Source of the DNA: Candidatus Promineifilum breve
Lineage (GTDB): Bacteria; Chloroflexota; Anaerolineae; Promineifilales; Promineifilaceae
Assembly: GCF_900066015.1 (NCBI RefSeq)
Contig: NZ_LN890655.1
Location: 3,884,726-3,948,725 of the forward strand
DNA length: 64,000 bases
Reading direction: 5' to 3'
The notes below the pieces were generated by a model. That model worked only from the letters and a program-made list of their open reading frames with translations. It did not search any database and was not told the origin of the DNA. Shown here in pieces: positions 7,102 to 14,809 of this stretch. Each line of letters starts with the position of its first letter. Within the stretch, counting starts at the first letter, position 1. The position numbers and the translations under genes were made by a program.

Positions 7102-8256
7102 TTGCATCAATTGAGTCGGTCGCTGCGGCGATACGCGCTCTACCTTTTGTTGGCTGTCGGCATTCTGACCTTGACTGCCTGCGGCGGCCGCATCACCAAT
7201 ACCAATTGGGCCGGTCTATCGACAGATGGGGAGAGAGTCTACCTGGCCTTTGGCCCCCGTGTCCTGGCTTATGATCCGGCGACACAAACACAAAACTGGA
7301 TTTTTCCGGCCGAGGCCGGGGCGGTCCAATTCTATTCGGTGCCGGCCGTCAATGGCGATCAGGTCGTCTTTGGCGACTATGGCCGCGCCGGCGGCTTCTT
7401 CTCGCCGCGGGTGACGATTTCGATCTACGCTCTGGAAAACGTCGATTCCGGCGCGCCGCGCGAATTGTGGATCAACTCCGAGGCGGCGACCGATAAGATC
7501 GTCGCTCCGCCGCTCTTCGCCGACGGGACACTCTACGTGGGCACGGCCGATAACAACATCCTGGCCCTCAACCCCGAGGACGGCAGCCTGCTGTGGCAAT
7601 ATGAGACCGACCACGCTATCTGGGGCCAGCCGGCCTTTGCCGATGGCGTGCTCTACGTCGCCTCGATGGATCGCTCCGTCCATGCTTTGGACACGACCAA
7701 CAGCGGCCAGCTTGTCTGGCGCACCGAATTGGAAGGCGCGCTGCCCAGCAGCCCGATCCTGGGTGATGGCTTGCTCTACGTCTCCAGCTTCGACGGCAAC
7801 GTCCACGCGCTGGACATTGGCAGCGGCGAAGTCCAATGGTCGGCCCCGGCCGGCAACTGGGTTTGGGGCGCGGCGGCGCTGGCCGACGGCACACTTTACT
7901 TCAGCGACATTGACGGCCGTCTCTTCGCCGTCGATGCCCAGACGGGCGAGCAAATCTGGACCCACGAGGCCGGCGTTAACGTCCAGTCCAACCCGGTTGT
8001 CGTCGATGATGTGCTCTACATAGCCTCCGGTATATCGGGCGAAACGCCGACCGGCGCGCTGACGGCCTACTCGACGGCCGACGGAACCCAGCTATGGACG
8101 CAAGCGACGACCGTACCGCTCAACACCACGCCGGTGGTGGTCGGTGATGACACCATCGTCGTCGGTATGCAGAATGCCGACACCCTACTTATTGGATATG
8201 ACCTGGCGACGGGCCAGGAACTCTGGCGCTATGCGTTGCCGGAGTCCGCTAACTGA
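7102..8256 (+). CDS. PQQ-like beta-propeller lipoprotein (BamB-like)
   Basis: 384 residues, TTG start at 7102 with GGAGGTG 5 bases upstream. A signal peptide ends in the lipobox LTAC (Cys about residue 27), so it should be a lipid-anchored extracytoplasmic protein. The rest is a run of about seven PQQ/BamB-type propeller blades: repeated LYVGTADNNILALNPEDGSLLW, LYVASMDRSVHALDTTN and LYFSDIDGRLFAVDAQTGEQIW units of about 40 residues. It is inserted between yidD and yidC, 18 bases before yidC, in a position that usually has no gene. A role in handling YidC clients outside the membrane is an inference only. Confidence 0.88.
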   Translation: MHQLSRSLRRYALYLLLAVGILTLTACGGRITNTNWAGLSTDGERVYLAFGPRVLAYDPATQTQNWIFPAEAGAVQFYSVPAVNGDQVVFGDYGRAGGFFSPRVTISIYALENVDSGAPRELWINSEAATDKIVAPPLFADGTLYVGTADNNILALNPEDGSLLWQYETDHAIWGQPAFADGVLYVASMDRSVHALDTTNSGQLVWRTELEGALPSSPILGDGLLYVSSFDGNVHALDIGSGEVQWSAPAGNWVWGAAALADGTLYFSDIDGRLFAVDAQTGEQIWTHEAGVNVQSNPVVVDDVLYIASGISGETPTGALTAYSTADGTQLWTQATTVPLNTTPVVVGDDTIVVGMQNADTLLIGYDLATGQELWRYALPESAN

Positions 8257-8274
8257 TCGCACGAGAAAGTCGCC

Positions 8275-9159
8275 ATGTGGGATACCCTGATTGTTAACCC
8301 CATGATCAATGCCCTGCTTTTCTTTTATGATTTGCTGGGCAACAACTTCATACTGGCGATCGCCTTTTTCACGGTCCTGATTCGCCTCATCACGCTGCCG
8401 CTGAACATGCGCCAGCAGCGTTCGATGCTGCGCACCCAGGAGATTCAACCCCAGATTCAGGCGATCCAGAAGAAGTATCGGGACAATCCGCAGAAGATGC
8501 AGGAAGAGTTCCGTAAGATTGGCTATAACCCGGCCGACACGCTAACCGGCTGTTTGCCGACACTCCTCCAGTTTCCGATCCTGATCGGTCTGTACCAGGC
8601 GATCGTCACCATTCTGGGGACGACGCCACAATCGCTATTCGAGCTGGTGCCGCGCGTCTACTCCTTCATCAATCTCACCGATCTTATCCCGGTCGAGAAC
8701 AAGTTTTTGTGGTTGAACCTGAGCCAGCCGGATCCGTTCTTCGTGCTGCCCATCGTGGTCTTCGCCAGCATGTTCATCCAGCAAAAGCTGCTGGCCCCGG
8801 CCCCGTCGGCGCAAAACCAGAAGGATAACCCGGCAGCGTCCATGACCCAGTCGATGCAATACACGATGCCGCTCATGTTCGGCTTCTTCTCGCTACAATT
8901 CCCGGCCGGTTTGTCGATCTACTTCATCCTGGCTAATATCATCGGTATCTTCCAGGGTCTCTACATGCGCCGCGTGATGGACAAGGAAAAGGCGGAACGT
9001 CTGGCCAACGGCAGCGCCACGCCGGCCTACGTCATCGAGGCGGATGACAGCAAGCCGGCCAAAAGCAAGCAATCGGTCAATGGCTCCGGCGCGGGCAAGA
9101 GTAAATCGACCGGCGGCCAGACAACCGCCAAACGCAAGAAACGCTCCGCTAAACGGTGA
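8275..9159 (+). CDS. yidC: Membrane protein insertase YidC (Oxa1/Alb3 family)
   Basis: 294 residues, of the short Gram-positive/Oxa1 type without the large periplasmic domain. It inserts proteins into the cytoplasmic membrane. TM1 spans about 9-40 and carries the hydrophilic-groove Arg in FTVLIRLITLPL. The cytosolic helical hairpin (QQRSMLRTQEIQPQIQAIQKKYRDNPQKMQEE), GCLPTLLQFPILIGLY and the last TM pair (MQYTMPLMFGFFSLQFPAGLSIY) follow. The C-terminal 60 residues are Lys/Arg/Ser rich and end KRKKRSAKR, a ribosome-binding tail as in other basic-tailed YidC. Jag follows after 6 bases. Confidence 0.95.
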   Translation: MWDTLIVNPMINALLFFYDLLGNNFILAIAFFTVLIRLITLPLNMRQQRSMLRTQEIQPQIQAIQKKYRDNPQKMQEEFRKIGYNPADTLTGCLPTLLQFPILIGLYQAIVTILGTTPQSLFELVPRVYSFINLTDLIPVENKFLWLNLSQPDPFFVLPIVVFASMFIQQKLLAPAPSAQNQKDNPAASMTQSMQYTMPLMFGFFSLQFPAGLSIYFILANIIGIFQGLYMRRVMDKEKAERLANGSATPAYVIEADDSKPAKSKQSVNGSGAGKSKSTGGQTTAKRKKRSAKR

Positions 9160-9165
9160 TCGACT

Positions 9166-10032
9166 ATGCCTTCCTACTCCAACCAGGAAATTGAATCCCG
9201 CGGGCCGACCGTGGACGCGGCTATCGCCGCCGGGCTGCTGCGTCTGGGGCTGAATCGGGATCAGGTGACGGTGATCGTCATCGACGAGGGCAGCCGGGGG
9301 CTATTGGGTATCGGCAGCCGCGAGGCCATCGTGCGTCTGGGGCCGGCCGTGGTTGCGCCCGCGCCGCCCGCGCCGCCCGTCGCCCCGCCCGCTCCCCGGC
9401 CGCAAACCGTGGCCCCGCCGCCCGCGCCTCGTCCACAGAGTGTAACTCCGCCGCCCGCTCCCCGCCCGGCCACCCCGCCGCCACCGGCGAAGCCCGCTCC
9501 GCCACCGGTAGTCCGCGAAGCTCAAACGGAACCGGGTGAGGAAGTGACGGATGACACCCTGGCCGCCGAGCGCGAGACGGCCGTGGCCGTCATCTCCGAA
9601 CTGCTGGAGAAGATGCGCGTCCCGGCCCATGTCACCGGCTATCAGACCGAGCCGGACGACCTGACCGGCCAGCGCGTCAACATGATCGAGATCGGCGGCG
9701 AGGATTTGGGCGTGCTCATCGGCCCGCGCGGCGAGACCCTGGACTCATTGCAGTTCCTCAGCCGCCTGATGGTGGCCCACAAGCTCCACCGCCGCGCCAA
9801 TTTCGTCGTGGACGTGGAAGGCTTTCGCCGCCGCCGCGAGCAGGCCCTGACCCGGCTGGCCGAGCGCATGGCCGAGAAGGCGCGCCAACGGGGCGAACCC
9901 ATCGGCCTGGAGCCGATGTCGGCCTACGAGCGGCGCATCATCCACATGACCCTGCGCGATTCGGCCGACGTCTACACCGAAAGCACCGGCGAGGGCAAGC
10001 AGCGCCGCGTGCGCATCATTCCTAAAGAGTAG
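9166..10032 (+). CDS. jag: RNA-binding protein Jag/KhpB with proline-rich linker
   Basis: 288 residues in four parts: Jag_N domain (about 1-55, SRGPTVDAAIAAGLLRLGLNRDQV...GLLGIGSREA); a Pro/Ala linker (about 62-125) built of repeated APRPQ-type units; a KH domain (about 145-215, IGPRGETLDSLQFLS matching the GxxG loop as GPRG); and an R3H domain (about 222-288, ERMAEKARQRG and MSAYERRIIHMTL). Jag/KhpB binds RNA and affects cell elongation and division. It ends the rpmH cluster and is followed by a strong terminator. Confidence 0.95.
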   Translation: MPSYSNQEIESRGPTVDAAIAAGLLRLGLNRDQVTVIVIDEGSRGLLGIGSREAIVRLGPAVVAPAPPAPPVAPPAPRPQTVAPPPAPRPQSVTPPPAPRPATPPPPAKPAPPPVVREAQTEPGEEVTDDTLAAERETAVAVISELLEKMRVPAHVTGYQTEPDDLTGQRVNMIEIGGEDLGVLIGPRGETLDSLQFLSRLMVAHKLHRRANFVVDVEGFRRRREQALTRLAERMAEKARQRGEPIGLEPMSAYERRIIHMTLRDSADVYTESTGEGKQRRVRIIPKE

Positions 10033-10062
10033 CCACGCGCCCACGCTCCATTTTCTGAAATG

Positions 10063-10099
10063 AAAACGGCCCCACGCTTATCAGGCGCGGGGCCGTTTT
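10063..10099 (+). terminator. Terminator after jag (works in both directions)
   Basis: AAAACGGCCCC (10063-10073) pairs with GGGGCCGTTTT (10089-10099). A further GC pair set extends the stem inside. T-runs on either strand suit termination of jag and of the convergent serA transcript. Confidence 0.85.
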
Positions 10100-10110
10100 G
10101 TATTAATGAC

Positions 10111-10220
10111 TTAAGAATTAAACACGGATCAACACGGATGAAACGGATATTACGGATTGAACCTACACTCAATCCGTAATATCCGTTTCATCCGTGTCCT
10201 ATCCGTGTTGAATTTCTTAA
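10111..10220. repeat. Long imperfect inverted repeat made of ATCCGT/ACGGAT units
   Basis: Left arm 10111-10160 and right arm 10169-10220 pair around an 8-base loop. The inner 28 bases on each side are a perfect match and the outer part has small indels. Each arm holds four ACGGAT (or ATCCGT) hexamers spaced by about 10 bases. It lies between the convergent jag and serA genes, after the terminator, and has no coding capacity. Confidence 0.9.
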
Positions 10221-10226
10221 TCCGCA

Positions 10227-11813
10227 CTATAGCTGGACGACCTTGGCCTGGGTCACGGCCGGAATAGCCCCCAGTTCGGCCAAAGCAGCCGCCGACGGCT
10301 GGCTGTCAAGGGTGATGAAGGACAACGCCTCGCCGCCGGGCCGCACACGCCCCAGCCGCCACTCGCCGATGTTGACGCCATGCGTGCCCAGCAACGTGCC
10401 GACCTGGCCGATCACGCCGGGCACATCCCGGTTTTGCATGACCAGGACGATGCCCTCCGGCCGGGCCTCCAGGCGATACTCGTCAATTTGCACCACGCGC
10501 GGCTCGCTGCCGCCGAAGAGGACGCCGGCCAACAGCCGCCGCCCGCCGTCCCACACGGCGCGACAGGCCACCAGATTGGGGTAATCCAGGTTGTTCAGGC
10601 CGACCGTTTGCGTCGTCGTCAGGCCCCGTTCGTTAGCCAGCGTGGGGGCGTTGATGTAATTGACCGGTATATCGCTGGACGATTCCAGCACACCCTTCAG
10701 CAAGCCCGCGCCAATGGCCCGCACCAGGCCGCCGACAATGTCGCCGTGGGCCTCCACCTCGAGGCGCTGGATGGGCTTGTCGGCCAGCCCGGCGTGCAAC
10801 CGGCCCAGCGTCTCGGCCAGCTCCAGATAGGGGCGCGCCGCGGCAAAGCCATGTTCCAGCTCGAACGGCATGTTGACGGCATAGGTGAAATCCGTGCCGC
10901 GCAGCGCCGATGCGACCTGGGCGACGATCTGGATGCCCACGTCGGTTTCGGCCTCGCGCGTGCTGGCCCCCAGATGGGGGATGTGGACGACGTTGGGCAG
11001 GCCGAGCAGCGGGTTGTCGGCCTGTGGCGGCTCGGATGAATAGACGTCGACGGCGGCGGCGGCCAGTTTCCCACTTTTCAAAGCGGCGGCCACGGCGGCC
11101 TCGTCGATCAGCTTGCCGCGCGCGGCGTTGATCAGGATGGCCCCGTCCTTCATCTGGGCCAGCGTCTTTTCGTTGATCAGCTTGGTGGTGTCCGGCAGCA
11201 GGGCGGCGTGGAGGGTGATGTAGTCGGACTGGGCCAGCAGGTCGTCCATTTCGACCAGCAGCACGCCCAGTTCGCGGGCCGTCTCTTCCAGCGCGCCGGG
11301 ATCGAAGACCAGGATGTCCATGCCGAACGCCTTGGCCCGCTCGGCCACCAGCTTGCCCACGCGGCCGAAGCCGATGACGCCCAGCGTTTTACGGTAGAGC
11401 TGGCCGCCGACGAAATCGCTGCGCCGCCATTCGCCGGCCTTGAGCGAGGCGTGGGCCTGGGGGATGTTGCGGCTGACGGCCAGCATCAGGGCCATCGTCA
11501 ATTCGGCCGTCGCCATGCTGTTGGCGCCGGGGGTGTTCATCACCACGACGCCGCGCATGGAGGCGGCCTTCACGTCGATGTTATCGACGCCGACGCCGGC
11601 GCGGCCGACCACGCGCAATTTCTTGGCCGCGGCCAGCAGATCGGCCGTCACCTTCGTGCCGCTGCGCACGATGAGACCATCGTATTCGCCGATGATCTCG
11701 ATCAGTTGCTCGGGGCTGAGGCCGGTTTTCATGTCAACGGCGATGTCGGGATACTCTTTCAGCCGTTCCAGGGCGACCGCGCCCAGTTTATCGGAAACGA
11801 GAAGTCGATACAT
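10227..11813 (-). CDS. serA: D-3-phosphoglycerate dehydrogenase
   Basis: 528 residues, the long SerA form. It oxidises 3-phosphoglycerate to 3-phosphohydroxypyruvate with NAD, the first step of serine synthesis. Seen: catalytic and cofactor domains (VGRAGVGVDNID, NSMATAELTMALML, dinucleotide fold GFGRVGKLVAERAKAFG, INAARGKLIDE, and HIPHLGASTREA with the catalytic His), the ASB insert (about 310-450) and a C-terminal ACT domain (about 455-528, VMQNRDVPGVIGQVGTLLG) likely to sense serine. It is 26 bases downstream of the aminotransferase, in a complete three-step cluster. Confidence 0.96.
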   Translation of the reverse strand: MYRLLVSDKLGAVALERLKEYPDIAVDMKTGLSPEQLIEIIGEYDGLIVRSGTKVTADLLAAAKKLRVVGRAGVGVDNIDVKAASMRGVVVMNTPGANSMATAELTMALMLAVSRNIPQAHASLKAGEWRRSDFVGGQLYRKTLGVIGFGRVGKLVAERAKAFGMDILVFDPGALEETARELGVLLVEMDDLLAQSDYITLHAALLPDTTKLINEKTLAQMKDGAILINAARGKLIDEAAVAAALKSGKLAAAAVDVYSSEPPQADNPLLGLPNVVHIPHLGASTREAETDVGIQIVAQVASALRGTDFTYAVNMPFELEHGFAAARPYLELAETLGRLHAGLADKPIQRLEVEAHGDIVGGLVRAIGAGLLKGVLESSSDIPVNYINAPTLANERGLTTTQTVGLNNLDYPNLVACRAVWDGGRRLLAGVLFGGSEPRVVQIDEYRLEARPEGIVLVMQNRDVPGVIGQVGTLLGTHGVNIGEWRLGRVRPGGEALSFITLDSQPSAAALAELGAIPAVTQAKVVQL

Positions 11814-11839
11814 GGTAATTGCTCTTTGTGTGGTTCGGC

Positions 11840-12988
11840 TTAGGCGAGGAAGCCGTCCATCGCCGCGAATAGTTCTTCCAGTTCGTGCGGTTGCGTGTCA
11901 CCCATGTGGGCGATGCGGAACGTCTTGCCCTTCAGGTCGCCGTAGCCGTTGGAGATGATCATGCCGTGGGCGCGCAGATATTTGTTCAGGCCCGAGATGT
12001 CGATGCCCAGATTATTGGCGGCGCAACTGACGGTCGGCGATTCGTACCCCTTGGCGGCGAAGATGTCGAAGCCCTTGCCGCGCAGGTAATCGAGGGTTCT
12101 ATCGCGCATCGCCAGATGGCGGGCGAAACGTTGCTCCATCCCCTCGGCCAGCATGTCGTCCAGTTGGCGGTCGAGGGCGAAGAGCAGGGAGACGGCCGGC
12201 GTGGCCGGGGTCTGGTTCTTGGCGATCGATTTTGCCAGGCTGATGAAATCGAAATAGTAGCCGCGGGCGGGCACGGTCTTGGCCTTAGCCATGGCCCGGT
12301 CGGAGACGGCGCAGAAGGAGATGCCGGGCGGCAGGGCGAACGCTTTTTGGCTGGAAGCCAACAGCACATCGAGGTCCCAGGCATCCATTTCAATGTGCGC
12401 CCCACCCAGGCCGCTGACCGAATCGACCAGGATCATAATGTCCTGGCCGCCGGGCATGGCGCGAATGGCCGCGGCGATCTCCTGGATGGGGCTGGTGACG
12501 CCGGTGCTGGTCTCGTTGTGGACGACCGTCACCGCGTCGAATTCGCCGCTAGACAGGCGCTCGACGACCTGGCCGGGCAGGATCGGCTGGCCCCAGGGCA
12601 CTTCCAGGATTTCGATGGCCTTGCCGTTCATCTCGGCCACGTCGCTGAAACGGGAGGCAAATGCGCCGTTGACGCAGGTAAGGACCTTCTTGCCGACGCA
12701 ATTGCGCACGGCCGCTTCCCAGAGGCCCGTGCCCGACGAGGCGGAGATCAGCACGGTCTGCTTGGTGAAGAAAACCTGCGACAGCTTGGGCAGGATTTGG
12801 CCGACGAGGTCGATGCATTCCGGCATCCGGTGGCCGATCATCCATTGCGTCTGAGCGTCGAGAATCTCCGGCCGCACTTCGGTGGGGCCGGGGATGAATA
12901 GCTTCACGTGGGCGCTGCTGCGCACGGGGCTGCTATCGCTAACGCGGGGGGAAGAAAGCTCCCCTGAATTTTGATTCGAGGTGTTCAT
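11840..12988 (-). CDS. Class V aminotransferase, probable phosphoserine/serine-pyruvate transaminase
   Basis: 382 residues. A PLP-dependent class V transaminase of the alanine-glyoxylate/serine-pyruvate type, not classical SerC. Seen: KLFIPGPTEVRPEIL at the start of the fold, SASSGTGLWEAA (phosphate-binding loop), VHNETSTGVTSPI, LVDSVSGLGG and LLASSQKAFALPPG with the PLP Lys. Context between serA and a SerB-like phosphatase suggests it converts 3-phosphohydroxypyruvate to phosphoserine (inference). ATG 12988 overlaps the upstream gene by 50 bases and has AAGGAG about 15 bases before it; in-frame GTG at 12925 or 12907 would remove the overlap. Confidence 0.88.
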   Translation of the reverse strand: MNTSNQNSGELSSPRVSDSSPVRSSAHVKLFIPGPTEVRPEILDAQTQWMIGHRMPECIDLVGQILPKLSQVFFTKQTVLISASSGTGLWEAAVRNCVGKKVLTCVNGAFASRFSDVAEMNGKAIEILEVPWGQPILPGQVVERLSSGEFDAVTVVHNETSTGVTSPIQEIAAAIRAMPGGQDIMILVDSVSGLGGAHIEMDAWDLDVLLASSQKAFALPPGISFCAVSDRAMAKAKTVPARGYYFDFISLAKSIAKNQTPATPAVSLLFALDRQLDDMLAEGMEQRFARHLAMRDRTLDYLRGKGFDIFAAKGYESPTVSCAANNLGIDISGLNKYLRAHGMIISNGYGDLKGKTFRIAHMGDTQPHELEELFAAMDGFLA

Positions 12989-13775
12989 CGTTAAATGTTA
13001 GGACTCCTTGATGGATCAGATATTGCGCTTTGAGACAGAGAGAAGGGTAGTGCATCGGCCAGGAACGGAGGATGCGCATCTCGCCCGGGCCGCCGGCCAG
13101 CGCCAACAGCGGGGCCAGACTTTCACATTCGATAAAGACGGGCGCGGCGGCCCGCACCTTGGGCCGAGATACCACGCCGCCATAGCCGACGAACAGATCG
13201 ACCGCTCGCCCGGCCAACAGATCGCTGTGGCCGTCGCCGATGAGCAGCGACCGGCCGCGTTGCTCGCCCATTAGCTCGGCGACGATCTGAGCCTTACCGT
13301 TGCTAATGGTCAGAGCGCCCTCGGCATGGGTCATGTAGCGTTCGTTATCATCGGTCGCTCCTTCCCACCACGGGCCTGATAGTTGATTGTAGGTGAGGCC
13401 GACGGCCCGAATGCGTTCGCGCGGGATGCCGAGAGAAATGCCGAACTCCATGACCGGCTCGGCCAGCCCGCCGCTGATGATGTAGACCTTGTGATCCAGC
13501 GCCTGGAGAGCGGCGACGACCCGCGCCGCGTCCTCCACCATGTTGCGTTTGTAGCTGTGGCGGATGTCGAGCACCTGGCGGCGGGTCGGCCGCAGGGTCT
13601 TCAGCCGCTTGCCGTAAATCTCCTCCAGGTCGATCATGCCGTCCATGGCCGCCTGGGTCAGCAGTTCCACGCGCTGCCGCTTGCCCACCATATCGGCCAA
13701 CACGTCGATACCCTCCACCGTGGTCAGGGTGGAGTCGCAATCGAAGAAAATGTGTTCAAAAGGAGGCCAACGCAT
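12939..13775 (-). CDS. serB: HAD-family phosphatase, probable phosphoserine phosphatase
   Basis: 278 residues. The HAD motifs run in order: motif I FFDCDSTLTTVEGIDVLA (DxDST with the nucleophile Asp, plus the downstream Glu seen in SerB), motif II YIISGG, the Lys of NGKAQIVAELMGE and motif III LLIGDGHSDLLAG. The DxDST form and the serine-gene neighbourhood point to phosphoserine as substrate. About 60 residues after the HAD core (LRSWPMHYPSLCLKAQ onward) are unusual for SerB and overlap the next gene. It is first in a serB-aminotransferase-serA unit. Confidence 0.85.
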   Translation of the reverse strand: MRWPPFEHIFFDCDSTLTTVEGIDVLADMVGKRQRVELLTQAAMDGMIDLEEIYGKRLKTLRPTRRQVLDIRHSYKRNMVEDAARVVAALQALDHKVYIISGGLAEPVMEFGISLGIPRERIRAVGLTYNQLSGPWWEGATDDNERYMTHAEGALTISNGKAQIVAELMGEQRGRSLLIGDGHSDLLAGRAVDLFVGYGGVVSRPKVRAAAPVFIECESLAPLLALAGGPGEMRILRSWPMHYPSLCLKAQYLIHQGVLTFNDEHLESKFRGAFFPPR

Positions 13776-13850
13776 GGTGAATCAAATCAGGCCGTGGGGT
13801 GGGGAAGATTTCGATCTGGTATCCTTTGGACCGTCGAGCGCCAAAAAGCG

Positions 13851-13879
13851 ATTCTAATCCCGAACGATACTTTTGCCAA
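13851..13879 (-). promoter_or_regulatory. Promoter of the serine biosynthesis unit
   Basis: Minus strand TTGGCA (13879-13874), 17-base spacer, TAGAAT (13856-13851). It gives a leader of about 70 bases to the phosphatase ATG at 13775 and lies in the 128-base gap after the epimerase gene. Confidence 0.6.
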
Positions 13880-13903
13880 TGGCTGATTGCCCCCCAGCCG
13901 CCC

Positions 13904-14809
13904 CTAGCCGCCGGGGCTATTGACCAAACGCGCCAGACCGTCGTTCAGCGAGATACCGGCCCGCCAACCGATGAGCGCCGCCGTGCGTTCGGCGTCGGCG
14001 ATCTGTTGCGGTTCCTCGCCCGGCCGCGAGGGCAGCGCGCCGGGCCGCGGCCGGCCGCCCTTGCCGGTCAGGTCGTACAGTTGATGGGCGACCGCGAGCA
14101 ACGAAACCGACCGGCCGCAGCCCAGCTCGACCGTCTCGCCCGGCGGCAGGTCCGCGCCCAGTGTCGCCAGGAAGCCGCCCACTACGTCATCGACGTGGAT
14201 CCAATCCTTCTCCTGCGTCCCGGTGGTCATGGGGAACTCCTCGCCCGCCCGCGCCGCCCGCAGGGCGCTGGGGATGAAGAAGTTGGGCGGCTGTTCGGGG
14301 CCGTAGGTCTGGTAGATCATCGCGCCGTGGATCGGCCAGCCGGCGGTGCGGGCGTACATCTCGCCGAAGGCCCAGGCGGCGGCCTTGCTGGCGGCATAGA
14401 CGTTCATGGCCGAGCGCTCGCCCGGCGTGCGGGCGGTGATGAGCTGTTGCACATCGAGGCCGTCGGCCTCGAAGCAGGCGCGCAACAGGTTGATCGTGCC
14501 GCTGACGTTGTGGCTGAGGGCCGTGCTGACGCTGAGAAAGGGATCATCGACGCCGACGGCGGCCAGGTGGATAACGCGGTCGGGCCGCGCCTGGCGCACG
14601 GCGCGGGCGGTCAATTGGTAATTGCGCAGATCGGCATAGACAGCATCGACCCGCGACCGCACCGCGCGTACCGTCGCGGGCAACGGCGCGCCGCTGCCGA
14701 ACTCTTCCAAGAGCAACAGGGTGACGTCAGCCTGATCCAGCAGGCGCGGGATAAGGGCGCGGGCGATAAACCCCGTGGCCCCGGTCAGGAGAACGCGCGG
14801 TCGGTTCAT
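13904..14809 (-). CDS. NAD-dependent epimerase/dehydratase
   Basis: 301 residues, extended short-chain dehydrogenase fold. N-terminal dinucleotide motif LLTGATGFIARALIPRLL, then VIHLAAVGVDDP, and the catalytic pair in NVYAASKAAAWAFGEMYA, where Tyr-x-x-x-Lys reads YAASK. C-terminal VDDVVGGFLATL and ETVELGCGRSVSL match sugar-nucleotide binding. Its start overlaps the end of the preceding dehydratase by 4 bases, so the two are translationally coupled and probably act in one nucleotide-sugar pathway. Product not predictable. Confidence 0.85.
   Translation of the reverse strand: MNRPRVLLTGATGFIARALIPRLLDQADVTLLLLEEFGSGAPLPATVRAVRSRVDAVYADLRNYQLTARAVRQARPDRVIHLAAVGVDDPFLSVSTALSHNVSGTINLLRACFEADGLDVQQLITARTPGERSAMNVYAASKAAAWAFGEMYARTAGWPIHGAMIYQTYGPEQPPNFFIPSALRAARAGEEFPMTTGTQEKDWIHVDDVVGGFLATLGADLPPGETVELGCGRSVSLLAVAHQLYDLTGKGGRPRPGALPSRPGEEPQQIADAERTAALIGWRAGISLNDGLARLVNSPGG

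Noticed and set aside
9339-9540. Short repeats in jag considered as a CRISPR-like or satellite array
   Set aside because: Units are irregular, have no spacers and encode a Pro-rich linker in frame.
13776-13903. Extra small gene in the 128-base gap upstream of serB
   Set aside because: Short frames there have no ribosome site; the gap holds a good promoter instead.
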